The notes under the pieces are model-generated. The model was not told where the DNA came from, did not search any database, and was given only the letters and a program-made list of their open reading frames with translations. From assembly GCA_026398275.1 (NCBI GenBank), contig JAPLTF010000017.1, forward strand, positions 62,001 through 126,000: 64,000 bases of DNA. Reading direction: 5' to 3'. Source of the stretch: Verrucomicrobiota bacterium. Lineage in GTDB: Bacteria > Verrucomicrobiota > Verrucomicrobiia > Chthoniobacterales > Terrimicrobiaceae. The number at the start of each line of letters is the position of its first letter. Position 1 is the first letter of the stretch. Shown in pieces: positions 7,428 to 16,533 of the stretch. The position numbers were made by a program, and so were the translations under genes.

Positions 7428-7864
7428 TCCTCGTCTCCCGTGGCCCCGGCGAATGTCACGCCCTGGATGCCGGCCTCCGCGCACGCGTTGAGCACATCCA
7501 CCACCCGCTGGTGGGTGGCGGTGTCCGAGACATCCAGCGTGATGAGCGCCTGGCTCTTGTTCGCCTCCGACGACTCTCTGAACCGCTTCAGGGTCGAGAG
7601 CAGGGCGGGCAGATTTTTGTCATCCGGCTTGTCGAGCGCGAGGTCGTTGAGGACGATCTGGCCGTTGTCCTGGATCGCGATCCTCTGCTCGTCCGGGATG
7701 TCCAGCGATTCCTCCTGGGCGACCGTTCCCGGCAGGGTCATGCTCATGTCCGCCTCCGGCTTCACCGGCTTCGAGGTGAGGATGTAGAAGAAGAGGAGCA
7801 GGAAGCAGACATCGATCATCGGGGCGATCTGCAGTTCGATCTGCGGGTGTTCGGTCCGTTTCAT
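7424..7864 (-). CDS. exbD: ExbD/TolR-family protein (second copy)
   Basis: This 146-residue inner-membrane protein has a short cytoplasmic lead, one membrane helix (MIDVCFLLLFFYILTS) and a periplasmic domain. The functional aspartate for proton use is in APMIDV near residue 18. It overlaps its neighbours by four bases on both sides, so it is made together with the first ExbD and the vWA protein. Two different ExbD subunits in one operon are common in Verrucomicrobiota and Planctomycetes as I recall them. The periplasmic part differs clearly from the first copy, so they may form a mixed pair. Confidence 0.9.
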   Translation of the reverse strand: MKRTEHPQIELQIAPMIDVCFLLLFFYILTSKPVKPEADMSMTLPGTVAQEESLDIPDEQRIAIQDNGQIVLNDLALDKPDDKNLPALLSTLKRFRESSEANKSQALITLDVSDTATHQRVVDVLNACAEAGIQGVTFAGATGDEE

Positions 7865-8283
7865 TTCTGGATGACTCCGAAGATGACCTCGATGGCACCG
7901 GCCTCGCTGGCGATCGCCATGACTTCCTTGATTTTTTTGCCCGGGGTTTTGGAGTCCGCGCGGATGTAGAGCTTGAGCGGGGGAAAGTCCTTGAACCGCT
8001 GCTTGAGGTGGGCGGTGAGCTCCTTGGTGGTCATGGGGAGGCTGCCGCTGAAGAGCTGGCCCTTCTCGTCGATGTTGACGACGTCGCGCGCGCCCTCGTC
8101 CACCGGCACCCGGCCGGTCGCGGCGATCGGGACTTTGATGTCGAGGAGCTTTTCCCCCTTGGTGATCTTGCCCGCGAGCATGAAGAAGAACAGCAGGAGG
8201 AGGGTCACGTCGATCATCGGGGCGATCTGGAGACCGACCTCGTCCTGATGGACCCTGCGCATGCGTCTGCGGGAGGCGGACAT
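7861..8283 (-). CDS. exbD: ExbD/TolR-family protein (first copy)
   Basis: This 140-residue proton-channel partner of ExbB has a basic N-terminus (MSASRRRMRRVHQDEVG), the conserved LQIAPMIDVTLLLLFFFML membrane helix with its essential Asp, and a periplasmic domain ending in EVIFGVIQK. It starts 7 bases after the exbB stop and overlaps the next exbD by four bases. It is part of the motor that turns the proton gradient into movement of a TonB-like protein. Confidence 0.92.
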   Translation of the reverse strand: MSASRRRMRRVHQDEVGLQIAPMIDVTLLLLFFFMLAGKITKGEKLLDIKVPIAATGRVPVDEGARDVVNIDEKGQLFSGSLPMTTKELTAHLKQRFKDFPPLKLYIRADSKTPGKKIKEVMAIASEAGAIEVIFGVIQK

Positions 8284-8290
8284 GGTGGGA

Positions 8291-9121
8291 TTATTCGGCG
8301 GCCGCGTTCAGGGCGGGGTCGAGGTAGACCGTCTGCGAGGGCGGCGGGGTTCCGTGCGCCTCGCCCGTGAAGAGGTCCAGCATGTGCGAGAGCGTCTTGT
8401 GGGCGTCCGCCATGTTCGTGGTGAGCATCCCCCGGAAGAAGAAGTAGAGGAACATCGAGGGGATCGCCAGCAGCAGTCCGCCGCCGGTGGCGATGAGCGC
8501 CTCGCCGATGCCCTTCGCCAGGTCGGTGGCCTCGGCTTTTCCAGCCGTCAGGGCGCTGAAGCTCGTGATCATGCCCGCGACGGTGCCCAGGAGGCCGATC
8601 ATCGGAGCCAGGACGGCAAACGTGTTCAGGTAGTTCACGATGACCATCATCTTGGTCTCGGCGCGGAAGCAATCGTCCGCGACCGAATTTTCCATGGCGG
8701 CCTTGTTGAACATGTCGCGTTCAAAATTCGCCTTGGTGAGGGCGCCGGCGAGGACCTGGGTGAGGAGGCAGGGGTTCGCGTTGCAGAAATCGTAGGCCGC
8801 CTGGAGGTCGCGCTGGCTCATCACGTTGTTGAGGTGGGCGACCACGTTCGGGGGCATGAGCTTTCCCTTCCGGAACATGACCACGCAGTAGGCCCCGAGC
8901 GCCATGACCGAGACCGAGCAGAGCGCGATCAGGTGCATGATGGGGCCGCCGTCGCGGTAGAGGTCCAGCAGGCTCTTGCTGCTGGCCACGCCCATCGCGC
9001 TTGCGGTGGACGGCAGGAACGCCGCGAGGAGGGCCGCAACGACGACGAGCCACGGACACGATCCGCGCAGCCAGCTCCGGCGGAGCAGGGACTCAGGATT
9101 TTTTTGGTTTTTTGTTTTCAT
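8291..9121 (-). CDS. exbB: MotA/TolQ/ExbB proton channel protein
   Basis: This 276-residue protein has an N-terminal signal-like hydrophobic stretch (VVVAALLAAFLPSTASA) and three further membrane helices. The last two carry the family signature (APMIGLLGTVAGMITSF). ExbB pentamers enclose an ExbD dimer and form the proton-driven motor. The start at 9121 overlaps the previous gene's end by 29 bases. An extra N-terminal leader is common in ExbB variants outside Proteobacteria. No Tol/Pal or TonB gene is nearby, so the vWA protein in the same operon is the natural candidate partner. Confidence 0.92.
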   Translation of the reverse strand: MKTKNQKNPESLLRRSWLRGSCPWLVVVAALLAAFLPSTASAMGVASSKSLLDLYRDGGPIMHLIALCSVSVMALGAYCVVMFRKGKLMPPNVVAHLNNVMSQRDLQAAYDFCNANPCLLTQVLAGALTKANFERDMFNKAAMENSVADDCFRAETKMMVIVNYLNTFAVLAPMIGLLGTVAGMITSFSALTAGKAEATDLAKGIGEALIATGGGLLLAIPSMFLYFFFRGMLTTNMADAHKTLSHMLDLFTGEAHGTPPPSQTVYLDPALNAAAE

Positions 9122-10127
9122 GGGATTTTTTCTTTTCTTCGGTTGGTTTGTCGGGCTTGGCATTTTTTTCCGGTGGCGGCATCTCCTCTGCGCGGGCGTC
9201 TTTTTCCGGATCGATCGCGCGCTGGGCTTCCGGGAGGGAGGCGATGAATTCCTTGGCCGGGCCCGCGGGCTTCGTCTGCGGGTAGAGGCATGCGATATCG
9301 CGCGCGCACTCGAGGGCCTTCTGGCTTTCGCCCGTGAGAATGTAGATGCCGGCAGCCCCCCAGAGCCCGCGGGCGGCAGATTCGGATTCGGAGCCGGCGA
9401 AGAGGCTGGGGTAGAGATAGAGATCAAGGGCCTCGTTGTAGAGGCGGTGGCGTTCGGGGATGATGTTGATGTCCTCCTCCCAGCGCGGGTTGTCCTCGAG
9501 GAGCCTGCGCAGCGAGGTGTCCGAGGCGGAGGCGAGGATATATTTCGCCTCGATGAGCACGGCGGGATCCTCGGTCACGGACGAGAGTTCCAGGGCCTCG
9601 CGGATGGCGTCCTTGGCGTTCCCGGTGGCGACCATCGCGCGGAGCCGTCCCTGGCGGGCGGAGAGTTTGTCGGCGGGGTCCCATGCGCCGGCTTCCACCT
9701 TTTTGAAAAGTTCCAGTGCGCGGGTGGCCTTGGCGGGATCGCCGGTTTGGAGGAGCGCGCCGCCAAAAGCATTTGCGATGCGGGCGGCCGGCGAGCGGGG
9801 GACCGGGAGCCAGGGCTCTGCCTTGATCCAGCGGGACTCGATCTCCGGGATCTGTGCGGGCGTGGGCGATTTCAGGATGGCCTCGAGGGCGGGATCGGGG
9901 GCGAATTCAATGTAGTCCACGTCTTTGCGGGGGACCGAAACGGAGGCAGAGACTGGTGCCGCATTCGGGGCGGTGCCGGGAGGCGGGGGAAGCGGGACTT
10001 GAAGGCGGAACTGGACGTTGTCCAACCCGGCCACGCGACCGGGGCGCTTCTCGCCGCTTTTCATGAACAGGACATCTTGTGCGTGGAGCAGGGATGCCGT
10101 GAAAAGGAGGAGGAGAATGCGTTTCAT
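9093..10127 (-). CDS. Secreted protein of unknown function in the ExbBD operon
   Basis: This 344-residue protein has a signal peptide (MKRILLLLFTASLLHAQ), a small beta-rich start (VLFMKSGEKRPGRVAGLDNVQFRL) and then mostly helical sequence reminiscent of degenerate TPR pairs (for example ALELFKKVEAG, AKYILASASD). It ends in a Lys/Glu/Pro-rich tail. It overlaps the large TPR gene (ATGA, 10124-10127) and exbB, so it belongs to the same operon. It is probably periplasmic. I do not recognise a named family. Its position between a TPR scaffold and the motor suggests an accessory role. Confidence 0.75.
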   Translation of the reverse strand: MKRILLLLFTASLLHAQDVLFMKSGEKRPGRVAGLDNVQFRLQVPLPPPPGTAPNAAPVSASVSVPRKDVDYIEFAPDPALEAILKSPTPAQIPEIESRWIKAEPWLPVPRSPAARIANAFGGALLQTGDPAKATRALELFKKVEAGAWDPADKLSARQGRLRAMVATGNAKDAIREALELSSVTEDPAVLIEAKYILASASDTSLRRLLEDNPRWEEDINIIPERHRLYNEALDLYLYPSLFAGSESESAARGLWGAAGIYILTGESQKALECARDIACLYPQTKPAGPAKEFIASLPEAQRAIDPEKDARAEEMPPPEKNAKPDKPTEEKKKSHENKKPKKS

Positions 10128-12964
10128 CCCTGTGGTGCCTCCTCTTTGATCGGTCCGCCGAGCGCCTGGAGGCGGTCCTTTGCGAGTTGCGATTCCGGAA
10201 ATATTGCGAGGTCGTCCTTCGCCGCGAGCTCCTGATAAGTTTTGCGCGCGCTTGGGGTGTCCTTCAATTTTTCAAAGGCCTCGCCGCTGCGGAAGTAGGC
10301 CTTTGCGACCCATTCGCCCCAGCGTCCGTGCATCACGTAGATCCTTTGGAAATACGGCACGGCGAGCTCCGGTTTTCCGTCCGCCATGTGGATCTCGCCG
10401 ATCCGGTAGAGGGCCTCGGCCTTTTCGCTGCCGGTGGAATACTTGTTGGCGAGAACTGCCTCCAGGGCGGCCAGCGCCTTGGTTTTGTCGCCGCGCTTTT
10501 GCAGGAGCCCGGCCTTGGCGAGCAGGACGCGGCCGAAGACGAGGGACCCGAGGGTTTCTTTTTCGAAGCGGTCAAACTTCTCCAGGGCGACGCGCTCGTG
10601 GCCGCGCTCCATCTCGAGGAAGCCGAGATTCGCGAGGGCGCGATCTTTTTGCGGGGCGCGCGGGTTCCACTTCACCAGGTCGAGAGACATCTGCTCGCCC
10701 TCCTTTTCCTGACCCGAGGCCAGCAGTGCCTCGGCAAAGTCGGCGAGAAGCTGCGGGTTTGTCGTCTGCACGTTGGCGAGTTTCGAGGCCTCGCAGAGAA
10801 GTTTGCGCGAGGCTTCGGGGTCCGACTTTTTCAGCCCCGCAGCCTGCGCCCAGAGCGCGCGCATGGTCAGAGTCTTTTTGCCGGATTTTTCCGCATCCTG
10901 CTGGAGGTCGCGGAGGAGGGCCTGATACTGCGCGGGGCCTTCCTCGCCTTTGTAGAGCCTTGAAAGGCCCGGGAAGAGGTCCTCGACCGAGCGGATCGAC
11001 GGGTCGTCGCCGTATTCCCGGATCGCGTCCCAGTAGACATCCCGCGCCTTTTCCGGCTTCTCCTTCTGGCGGTAAACCCAGCCGATATTGAAGATGGCCT
11101 CCGCCACCCGCGGGCTGCGGGGGCTGTCCTTCTGGAAGTCGCGCATCAGGTCGAGGTAGCGGTCGTATTCCTCCATGAGCTTGAGCGCCTTGCCGGTTTT
11201 GAAGACCCCCTCCTCGCGGAACTGCGTGTCCGATTTCGCAATGCCCTTGAAGGCGGCGATCCCTTCCTCCATCTCGCCCTCGTTCATCAGGGCATCGCCG
11301 AGCAGGATGCGGGCCTCGCCGGTTTCCTCATGCCCGGGATAGGCGCGCATGAACGCTCGGAGCTCCTTGATGCTGGTTTTGTAGTCCTCGAGCTGCTGCG
11401 CGCAATAGGCTTTGCGGAACACGGCGTTCCCCGCGTATTGGCCGTCCTTGTATTTTTTCAGGCAGTCATCCATCGCGTCCCGCGATTTTTCAAACTGCTT
11501 GTCCAGAGAGTAGCCCATGCCGCGCCAGTAGGCCGCGGCCCCGCCCATCTCGTGCGACGGATATTTTTTTCCAAACTTCTCGAACACCTCGATCGCCTCC
11601 CTGTTTTTTTCCGCGAGCAAAAGCGTGAACCCCTTCATGAAAAGCGCCCTTGGCGCAAAGTCGGAATCCCCTTTCTGGAGCTGGTCGAAGGCGGCGATGG
11701 ATTCGTCAAACCGCAGGTCCTTTTGCGCGGCCATGCCGGCGAGGTATTCGACCATCGGGAGGCTGGATGAGTCGGGGAATTTGGCGGCGAACGCCTTCGC
11801 GGCCTCCGTCACCTTCGGCCACCGTTCGATCTCGAACCATGCCTGGACGAGGTTGACCGAAGCGCGCTCGACGATCTTGTCCGGCGGCATCCGTTCGAGC
11901 ATGTCCTCGAGGATGAGCGCCGCCTCGCGGTAGCGCTTCATGGCCTGGTAGGCGGTGGCCAGGCGCATGCGCAGGGCGGCGTCGAAGCTCTGGATCTTCT
12001 GGAAGCTTTCGACTTCGCGCTTCACTTTCTGGATGAGCTGGGCGAGGAGAAATTTGGCGTAGGGATCGCCCTTGGGAGTCGCCTCGGCGGCCTGAAGCCG
12101 GCGCTGGAGCTCCACCAGCCGGGCCTGCTGGTGCTTGAGGAGCCGGTCCGACGGCCAGACCCGCTGAAGGCAGGCGATCGCCTTGCGGTATTCCCCCGCC
12201 TCGAGCCACCGGTTGCCGAGTTCCAGCGCCAGGCTCTGGAACGTCACCAGCTGGGTGAGGTCGCCCATCCGCGGAAATTCCTCCTCGATCACCTTCATGG
12301 CCGCCTCGTTTTGATCGTCCTCCAAAAGCGAGTAGAGCTGGAGGATAACCGCCCGCGAGCGGTTTTCCGGGATCATCCCCGCCTTGATGCTCTCGTAATA
12401 CGCGGCGGCTTCCTTGTATTTTTCATCGAGGAGAAACGCCGAGCCGATGAGGATCCGGGCCTCGGGGATCTTCATGGCCGCGGGGTATTGCTGGATATAG
12501 GCGGGGTTCCTTTCCGCTCCGGGAGGGAAGAGGGTCAGGAATTTTTCCAGGGCCTCGCGGGCCCCGGAATAATTTTTGTCCTCCATGTTCGCGACCCCGA
12601 GCCAGAACTGGAGTTCCTGGACCTCCGAGGCCTGGAGCGGCGGCTGCTGCTGGAGGGCGGTCTGGATCGGCTCGATCGCATCGCCGAACTTTTTCATGTG
12701 GACGTAGCACATGGCATGGCGGTAGCGGATGTTGCGGATCGCCTCGGCCGCCTCCTTCGACTGGCCGAAATCGGTCAGAAGTTTCTTGTAAAGGTCCGCG
12801 GCCTCGGGGTATTTGCCACCGACGAAAAGCCGCTCCGCGTTGGCGTAATATTCCTGCGCGGTCAGCCCTTGAGGTTGGATCCCCCCCTGTGCCATGCTCC
12901 CACAGGCGAGCAGGAAAGCTGCCGCCGCCAGGGCCAGATTGGGGAACGCAGAAAAAAGTTTCAC
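10124..12964 (-). CDS. Large secreted tetratricopeptide-repeat protein (946 aa)
   Basis: This protein begins with a signal peptide (LALAAAAFLLACGSMAQ) that could also be a lipoprotein signal, with Cys in LLACGS. About twenty TPR-like helix pairs follow across nearly the whole length (for example YYANAERLFVGGKYPEAADLYKK and ALYRIGEIHMADGKPELAVPYF). TPR arrays of this kind, similar to YbgF/CpoB and BamD-like proteins, hold envelope complexes together. It is the first gene of the operon running through the secreted protein, ExbB, two ExbD and the vWA protein. It probably provides the periplasmic scaffold; its substrate is unknown. Confidence 0.88.
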   Translation of the reverse strand: MKLFSAFPNLALAAAAFLLACGSMAQGGIQPQGLTAQEYYANAERLFVGGKYPEAADLYKKLLTDFGQSKEAAEAIRNIRYRHAMCYVHMKKFGDAIEPIQTALQQQPPLQASEVQELQFWLGVANMEDKNYSGAREALEKFLTLFPPGAERNPAYIQQYPAAMKIPEARILIGSAFLLDEKYKEAAAYYESIKAGMIPENRSRAVILQLYSLLEDDQNEAAMKVIEEEFPRMGDLTQLVTFQSLALELGNRWLEAGEYRKAIACLQRVWPSDRLLKHQQARLVELQRRLQAAEATPKGDPYAKFLLAQLIQKVKREVESFQKIQSFDAALRMRLATAYQAMKRYREAALILEDMLERMPPDKIVERASVNLVQAWFEIERWPKVTEAAKAFAAKFPDSSSLPMVEYLAGMAAQKDLRFDESIAAFDQLQKGDSDFAPRALFMKGFTLLLAEKNREAIEVFEKFGKKYPSHEMGGAAAYWRGMGYSLDKQFEKSRDAMDDCLKKYKDGQYAGNAVFRKAYCAQQLEDYKTSIKELRAFMRAYPGHEETGEARILLGDALMNEGEMEEGIAAFKGIAKSDTQFREEGVFKTGKALKLMEEYDRYLDLMRDFQKDSPRSPRVAEAIFNIGWVYRQKEKPEKARDVYWDAIREYGDDPSIRSVEDLFPGLSRLYKGEEGPAQYQALLRDLQQDAEKSGKKTLTMRALWAQAAGLKKSDPEASRKLLCEASKLANVQTTNPQLLADFAEALLASGQEKEGEQMSLDLVKWNPRAPQKDRALANLGFLEMERGHERVALEKFDRFEKETLGSLVFGRVLLAKAGLLQKRGDKTKALAALEAVLANKYSTGSEKAEALYRIGEIHMADGKPELAVPYFQRIYVMHGRWGEWVAKAYFRSGEAFEKLKDTPSARKTYQELAAKDDLAIFPESQLAKDRLQALGGPIKEEAPQG

Positions 12965-13048
12965 GAAGAACGACTATCAAGAGCCTCGATTGCCTATATA
13001 TACCAAAAGCCCTTTGTGACAATTCCTTAACAATCAACCTGGATCCTG

Positions 13049-14041
13049 GTGCAACAAAGCAATAACTATGCCGCGCTGGAGAGGAGGGTTTCCCTCTGGA
13101 TGGCTTCCGGTTGCGGACAATTCGAGCAGTGGATCCTTGAGGTCCACAATTTTCAGCGCGGGCACAATCCGGCCTACGCGGACTTTTGCGCCGGATTTCC
13201 GGATCCCGTGGACTGGAGGGACATCCCGGCAGTTCCAGTCTCCGCCTTCAAGACGGCGGATCTGAGATGCTTTCCTGAAGAGAAGACGATCCGGACATTT
13301 GAGACGAGCGGAACGACCGGCGGCCAGCCCGGGAGGCACCATTTCTGCTCATTGTCATTGTATCTGCAGTCCGCGGTGCGCGGATGGATCGGGGCCGGGC
13401 TTCCCACGAGCGGGGTGGTTTCCCTCATTCCGCACAACAGCGAGGCACCCGGCTCCTCGCTGAGCCAGATGGCATCCTGGCTGGCTCCCAAGAGCCGGTT
13501 TTACTTCAACAGGCGCGAGGAACTGATCGAGTGGCTGAGGATCTCGCCTCGCGCGGTCCTGTTTGGCACGGCTCTGGCGTTCCTGGATCTTTTTCTATGG
13601 ATGGGCAACCAGAAGATCACCCTGCCCGAGGGAAGCCTTGCGGTGGAGACCGGCGGCTACAAGGGGACGCGGCGCGAATTGCCCAAGAGCGATCTCTACC
13701 GACTCTTCCACGATCGGCTTGGACTGGCGCCGGATTCGGTGTGGAATGAATACGGCATGACCGAACTCAGCTCCCAGTTTTACACCAGAGGCCTTGGCAA
13801 CCCTCACTGGGCCCCGCCGTGGGCAAGGGGGGTGGTCGTTGATCCCGTGTCGGGAAGAGAGGTTGTCGACGGAGAGACGGGAATCCTCCGTCTCTTTGAT
13901 GCGGCGAACCTCGGTTCGGTCTGCGCGATTCAGACCCGCGACCTTGCGATCCGGCGCGGGGCGGACTTTGAATTGATCGGCCGCGACCCGGCCGCGCTGC
14001 CGAGGGGATGTTCGCTCGCGGCGGACGAGCTGCTTTCATGA
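13049..14041 (+). CDS. luxE: LuxE-like acyl-protein synthetase
   Basis: This 330-residue adenylate-forming enzyme of the LuxE/PaaK type activates a fatty acid as acyl-AMP and hands it to its reductase partner. The AMP-binding motif TSGTTGG lies near residues 87-93. A later block (WNEYGMTELSSQF) matches the ligase core motif YGMTE. The start is GTG at 13049. Its last codons overlap the next gene (ATGA). It runs divergently from the TPR/ExbBD operon. With the LuxC homologue next door it probably forms a fatty-acid reductase, although no luciferase or LuxD is present. Confidence 0.85.
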   Translation: MQQSNNYAALERRVSLWMASGCGQFEQWILEVHNFQRGHNPAYADFCAGFPDPVDWRDIPAVPVSAFKTADLRCFPEEKTIRTFETSGTTGGQPGRHHFCSLSLYLQSAVRGWIGAGLPTSGVVSLIPHNSEAPGSSLSQMASWLAPKSRFYFNRREELIEWLRISPRAVLFGTALAFLDLFLWMGNQKITLPEGSLAVETGGYKGTRRELPKSDLYRLFHDRLGLAPDSVWNEYGMTELSSQFYTRGLGNPHWAPPWARGVVVDPVSGREVVDGETGILRLFDAANLGSVCAIQTRDLAIRRGADFELIGRDPAALPRGCSLAADELLS

Positions 14042-15096
14042 ACACGGCCGACCGCGCATCGGCGCTGGCCGTGGCGGCCGCGCAATTTCCGGAGCTCTCT
14101 CCCCCGACGGCGAGGGACATGCTCGAGTGCGTCCGGCTCGAGCTCGGGCACGAGGAAATTCTGGACGGGTTTCAGTTCTACGGCGGCCACCTGTCGCGGG
14201 CGCTCGCGCCGCGGACCATCCTGCACATCCTGAGCGGGAATACGCCGCACGCCGCGTTTCAAACGATTCTGCGAGGGCTCCTCCTCGGTTCCCACAACCT
14301 TGTGAAATTTCCCTCCGGCGGACTCGGGAGGATCGAGGGCGTTGCGGATTTTTTGCCGCCCGAACTTTCCGCGAAGCTGGAATGCTCCCGGCAGCTTGGG
14401 GAGGGCTGGATTGAGCGGGCGGAGGCATGGGTGGTCTTCGGGAGCGATGCGACGGTGGAGGAATTCCGCGCGAAGTGCCCGCCGCAGATTCCCTTCCAGG
14501 CCCACGGTCACCGGATCAGCATGGCGGTCGTCCTCGAGGATCCGGAGCTGCGGTCCTGCGCGGCGGCTGCGCGGGATGTCTCGCTGTTCGAACAGCAGGG
14601 ATGCCTTTCGCCCCAGGTGATCTTTGTCGGGGACGATGCCTCGCGCTACGCCGCCGCGCTGGCGCAGGAGATGGAGAAATTTGAGCTGACGGCCCCCGCA
14701 CCCGCTCTGCCGCTGGCGGCGCAGGCGGAGATCGCCGGCGCGCGTGCGGACTGGGAATTTCGCGCGTCGGGGGACAGCGGCATCAAAGTCTGGAAGGGTG
14801 CGGGCTGGACGGTCGTGCTGGAGAACGGTGGGAATTTCCCCGTCTCGCCATTGAACAGGTTTGTCTTCGTCAAACCGCTGCCGGTTGATCTGATGCCGGT
14901 CCTGGGAAAATTTTCCGGCCACCTCGGGGGTTTGGGTCTCTGGCCGGGGACGCCCGGGAATGCGGCGCAGTTTTCCGGGGCCGGGTTTTCACGGATTTCC
15001 CCGATTGGCCGGATGCAGGAAACGCCCTTCACCTGGCACTCCGATTCCCGACAAAATCTCGCCTCCCTTGTGCGATGGGTTGATTTCGGGCCGTGA
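14038..15096 (+). CDS. luxC: LuxC-like acyl-CoA/acyl-protein reductase
   Basis: This 352-residue protein of the aldehyde dehydrogenase superfamily reduces an activated acyl group to an aldehyde with NADPH. The catalytic cysteine is C189 in the conserved QQGCLSPQ. The N-terminal region carries HILSGNTPHAAF and the C-terminal part GRMQETPF, both typical of LuxC. The start at 14038 overlaps the luxE stop by four bases, so the two are co-translated. The aldehyde could be reduced to fatty alcohol or used in lipid or wax chemistry. That is inference, because no downstream partner is encoded here. Confidence 0.85.
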   Translation: MNTADRASALAVAAAQFPELSPPTARDMLECVRLELGHEEILDGFQFYGGHLSRALAPRTILHILSGNTPHAAFQTILRGLLLGSHNLVKFPSGGLGRIEGVADFLPPELSAKLECSRQLGEGWIERAEAWVVFGSDATVEEFRAKCPPQIPFQAHGHRISMAVVLEDPELRSCAAAARDVSLFEQQGCLSPQVIFVGDDASRYAAALAQEMEKFELTAPAPALPLAAQAEIAGARADWEFRASGDSGIKVWKGAGWTVVLENGGNFPVSPLNRFVFVKPLPVDLMPVLGKFSGHLGGLGLWPGTPGNAAQFSGAGFSRISPIGRMQETPFTWHSDSRQNLASLVRWVDFGP

Positions 15097-15117
15097 GTTT
15101 GGTAGCAAGGCATGCGC

Positions 15118-15357
15118 ATGCCAAAAGACGACTCTGTCACAAGCGAAGGTGTGGTGCTCGACGTGCTCCCCGGGACGATGTTTCGCGTGAAGCTTCCCAA
15201 CGGTCATGTCGTGCTCTCGCACATCTCCGGAAAGATGCGGAAAAATTTCATCCGGATCGTGCCCGGCGACCGCGTGACTGTTGAGTTGTCCCCCTACGAT
15301 CTGACCAAGGCGAGGATTACTTTCCGCGAATCGGAAGCGCCGCCGAGGCCGCAGTGA
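15118..15357 (+). CDS. infA: Translation initiation factor IF-1
   Basis: This 79-residue single-domain (S1/OB fold) factor binds the ribosomal A site at initiation. It matches the family nearly end to end: [33 protein letters not shown], then [13 protein letters not shown]. An ATG at 15112 is in frame, but the AAGG at 15107-15110 sits only one base from it and seven bases from the ATG at 15118, so the latter is chosen. A C-terminal extension (ESEAPPRPQ) is slightly longer than usual. It ends 4 bases before the convergent flavoprotein stop. Confidence 0.96.
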   Translation: MPKDDSVTSEGVVLDVLPGTMFRVKLPNGHVVLSHISGKMRKNFIRIVPGDRVTVELSPYDLTKARITFRESEAPPRPQ

Positions 15358-15361
15358 GCGT

Positions 15362-16507
15362 TCAGATCGACTCTCCGGCAGCGTGGGCGCTTGCCCATGC
15401 CCATTGGAAATTGTAGCCCCCGAGCCATCCGGTGACATCGACCACCTCCCCGATGAAGTAGAGCCCGCGCACGGACCGGGACTCCATGGTTTTCGAGGAG
15501 AGCCCCGCGGTGTCGACCCCACCCAGCGTGACCTCCGCTTTCGAGTATCCCTCCGTTCCGGAAAATGCGACCGGCCAGTTGTGGGCGAGGTTCAGCACTT
15601 CCCGCCGCTCCCTGTCCGACCAGTGATTCAGGGGTTTTTGAGGCGCGTGCAGCGAGCACCAGGCATCGGCGAAGCGGCGCGGCCAAAACTCCGAGAAGAA
15701 TGCAGGTGCGCTGGTGGCACCCGGGCGGAAGGAAACCGCCCCTCCCGGCAGCAGATCAAACACCGGGGCATCGCCGCTTTTCCAATGGGAGGAAATTTGC
15801 AGGATCGCCGGCCCGCTGAAGCCGCGGTGCGTGACAAGCAGCGCCTCCTCGAACGACGCTCCCGCGTTCCTCACGCGCACGGGCAGGGAAGCGCCGCTGA
15901 CCGGTCCGAATACCCGGAGGTCCTGCTCCTTCAACGTCAGAGGCACGAGCCCGGGCCTCAGCGCGGTCACCCGCATTCCAAACTGCCGCGCGATCCGGTG
16001 GCCGAAGTCGCTGGCACCCAGCTTGGCAAACGAGAGGCTGCCCGTCGCGATCACGATCGAATCGCATTCCAAATCCCCGCGGCTGGTTTTGAGCGAAAAC
16101 CCCGGCCGGACTTCCTCCACCCGGCATCCGGAGCGGATCTCGACGCGGGCGTCCGAGCACTCGCTCAAAAGCATCGAGATGATCTCCCGCGAGGATCCGT
16201 CGCAGAACTGCTGGCCCAGCTTTTTTTCGTGGTAAGCGATGCCATGCTTTTCCACGAGCGCGATGAAATCCCATGGCGAAAACCTTGCGAGCGCCGACCG
16301 GCAGAATGCGGGGTTCTCCGAAAGGTAGTTCTCCGGGCCGGCGTGGATGTTGGTGAAATTGCACCGGCCGCCCCCCGAGATTTTTATTTTCTCTCCGACG
16401 CTTTCGCTGTGCTCGAGAACCAGGACCCGGCGGCCGCGTTGGCCGGCGGTGAGGGCGCAGAACAAGCCCGCCGCTCCACCTCCCACGATGATTGCATCAT
16501 ATTTCAT
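15362..16507 (-). CDS. BaiN/HI0933-like NAD(P)/FAD-dependent flavoprotein
   Basis: This 381-residue flavoprotein of the HI0933 (BaiN) family has an FAD-binding dinucleotide fold at the very start (AIIVGGGAAGLFCAL). It also has the family marker GEKIKISGGGRCNFTN near residues 35-50 and a C-terminal FAD loop (GLYFIGEVVDVTGWLGGYNFQ). The physiological substrate of most family members is unknown; BaiN reduces bile-acid intermediates in gut clostridia. The start at 16507 (MKYDAIIVGGG) was chosen because the fold begins there. Confidence 0.9.
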   Translation of the reverse strand: MKYDAIIVGGGAAGLFCALTAGQRGRRVLVLEHSESVGEKIKISGGGRCNFTNIHAGPENYLSENPAFCRSALARFSPWDFIALVEKHGIAYHEKKLGQQFCDGSSREIISMLLSECSDARVEIRSGCRVEEVRPGFSLKTSRGDLECDSIVIATGSLSFAKLGASDFGHRIARQFGMRVTALRPGLVPLTLKEQDLRVFGPVSGASLPVRVRNAGASFEEALLVTHRGFSGPAILQISSHWKSGDAPVFDLLPGGAVSFRPGATSAPAFFSEFWPRRFADAWCSLHAPQKPLNHWSDRERREVLNLAHNWPVAFSGTEGYSKAEVTLGGVDTAGLSSKTMESRSVRGLYFIGEVVDVTGWLGGYNFQWAWASAHAAGESI

Positions 16508-16533
16508 CGTCAGGCAACCCGGCGGGGGGGCAC

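Noticed and set aside
13049-15096. A bioluminescence (lux) operon
   Set aside because: luxA, luxB and luxD are absent; LuxC/LuxE homologues alone do not make light.
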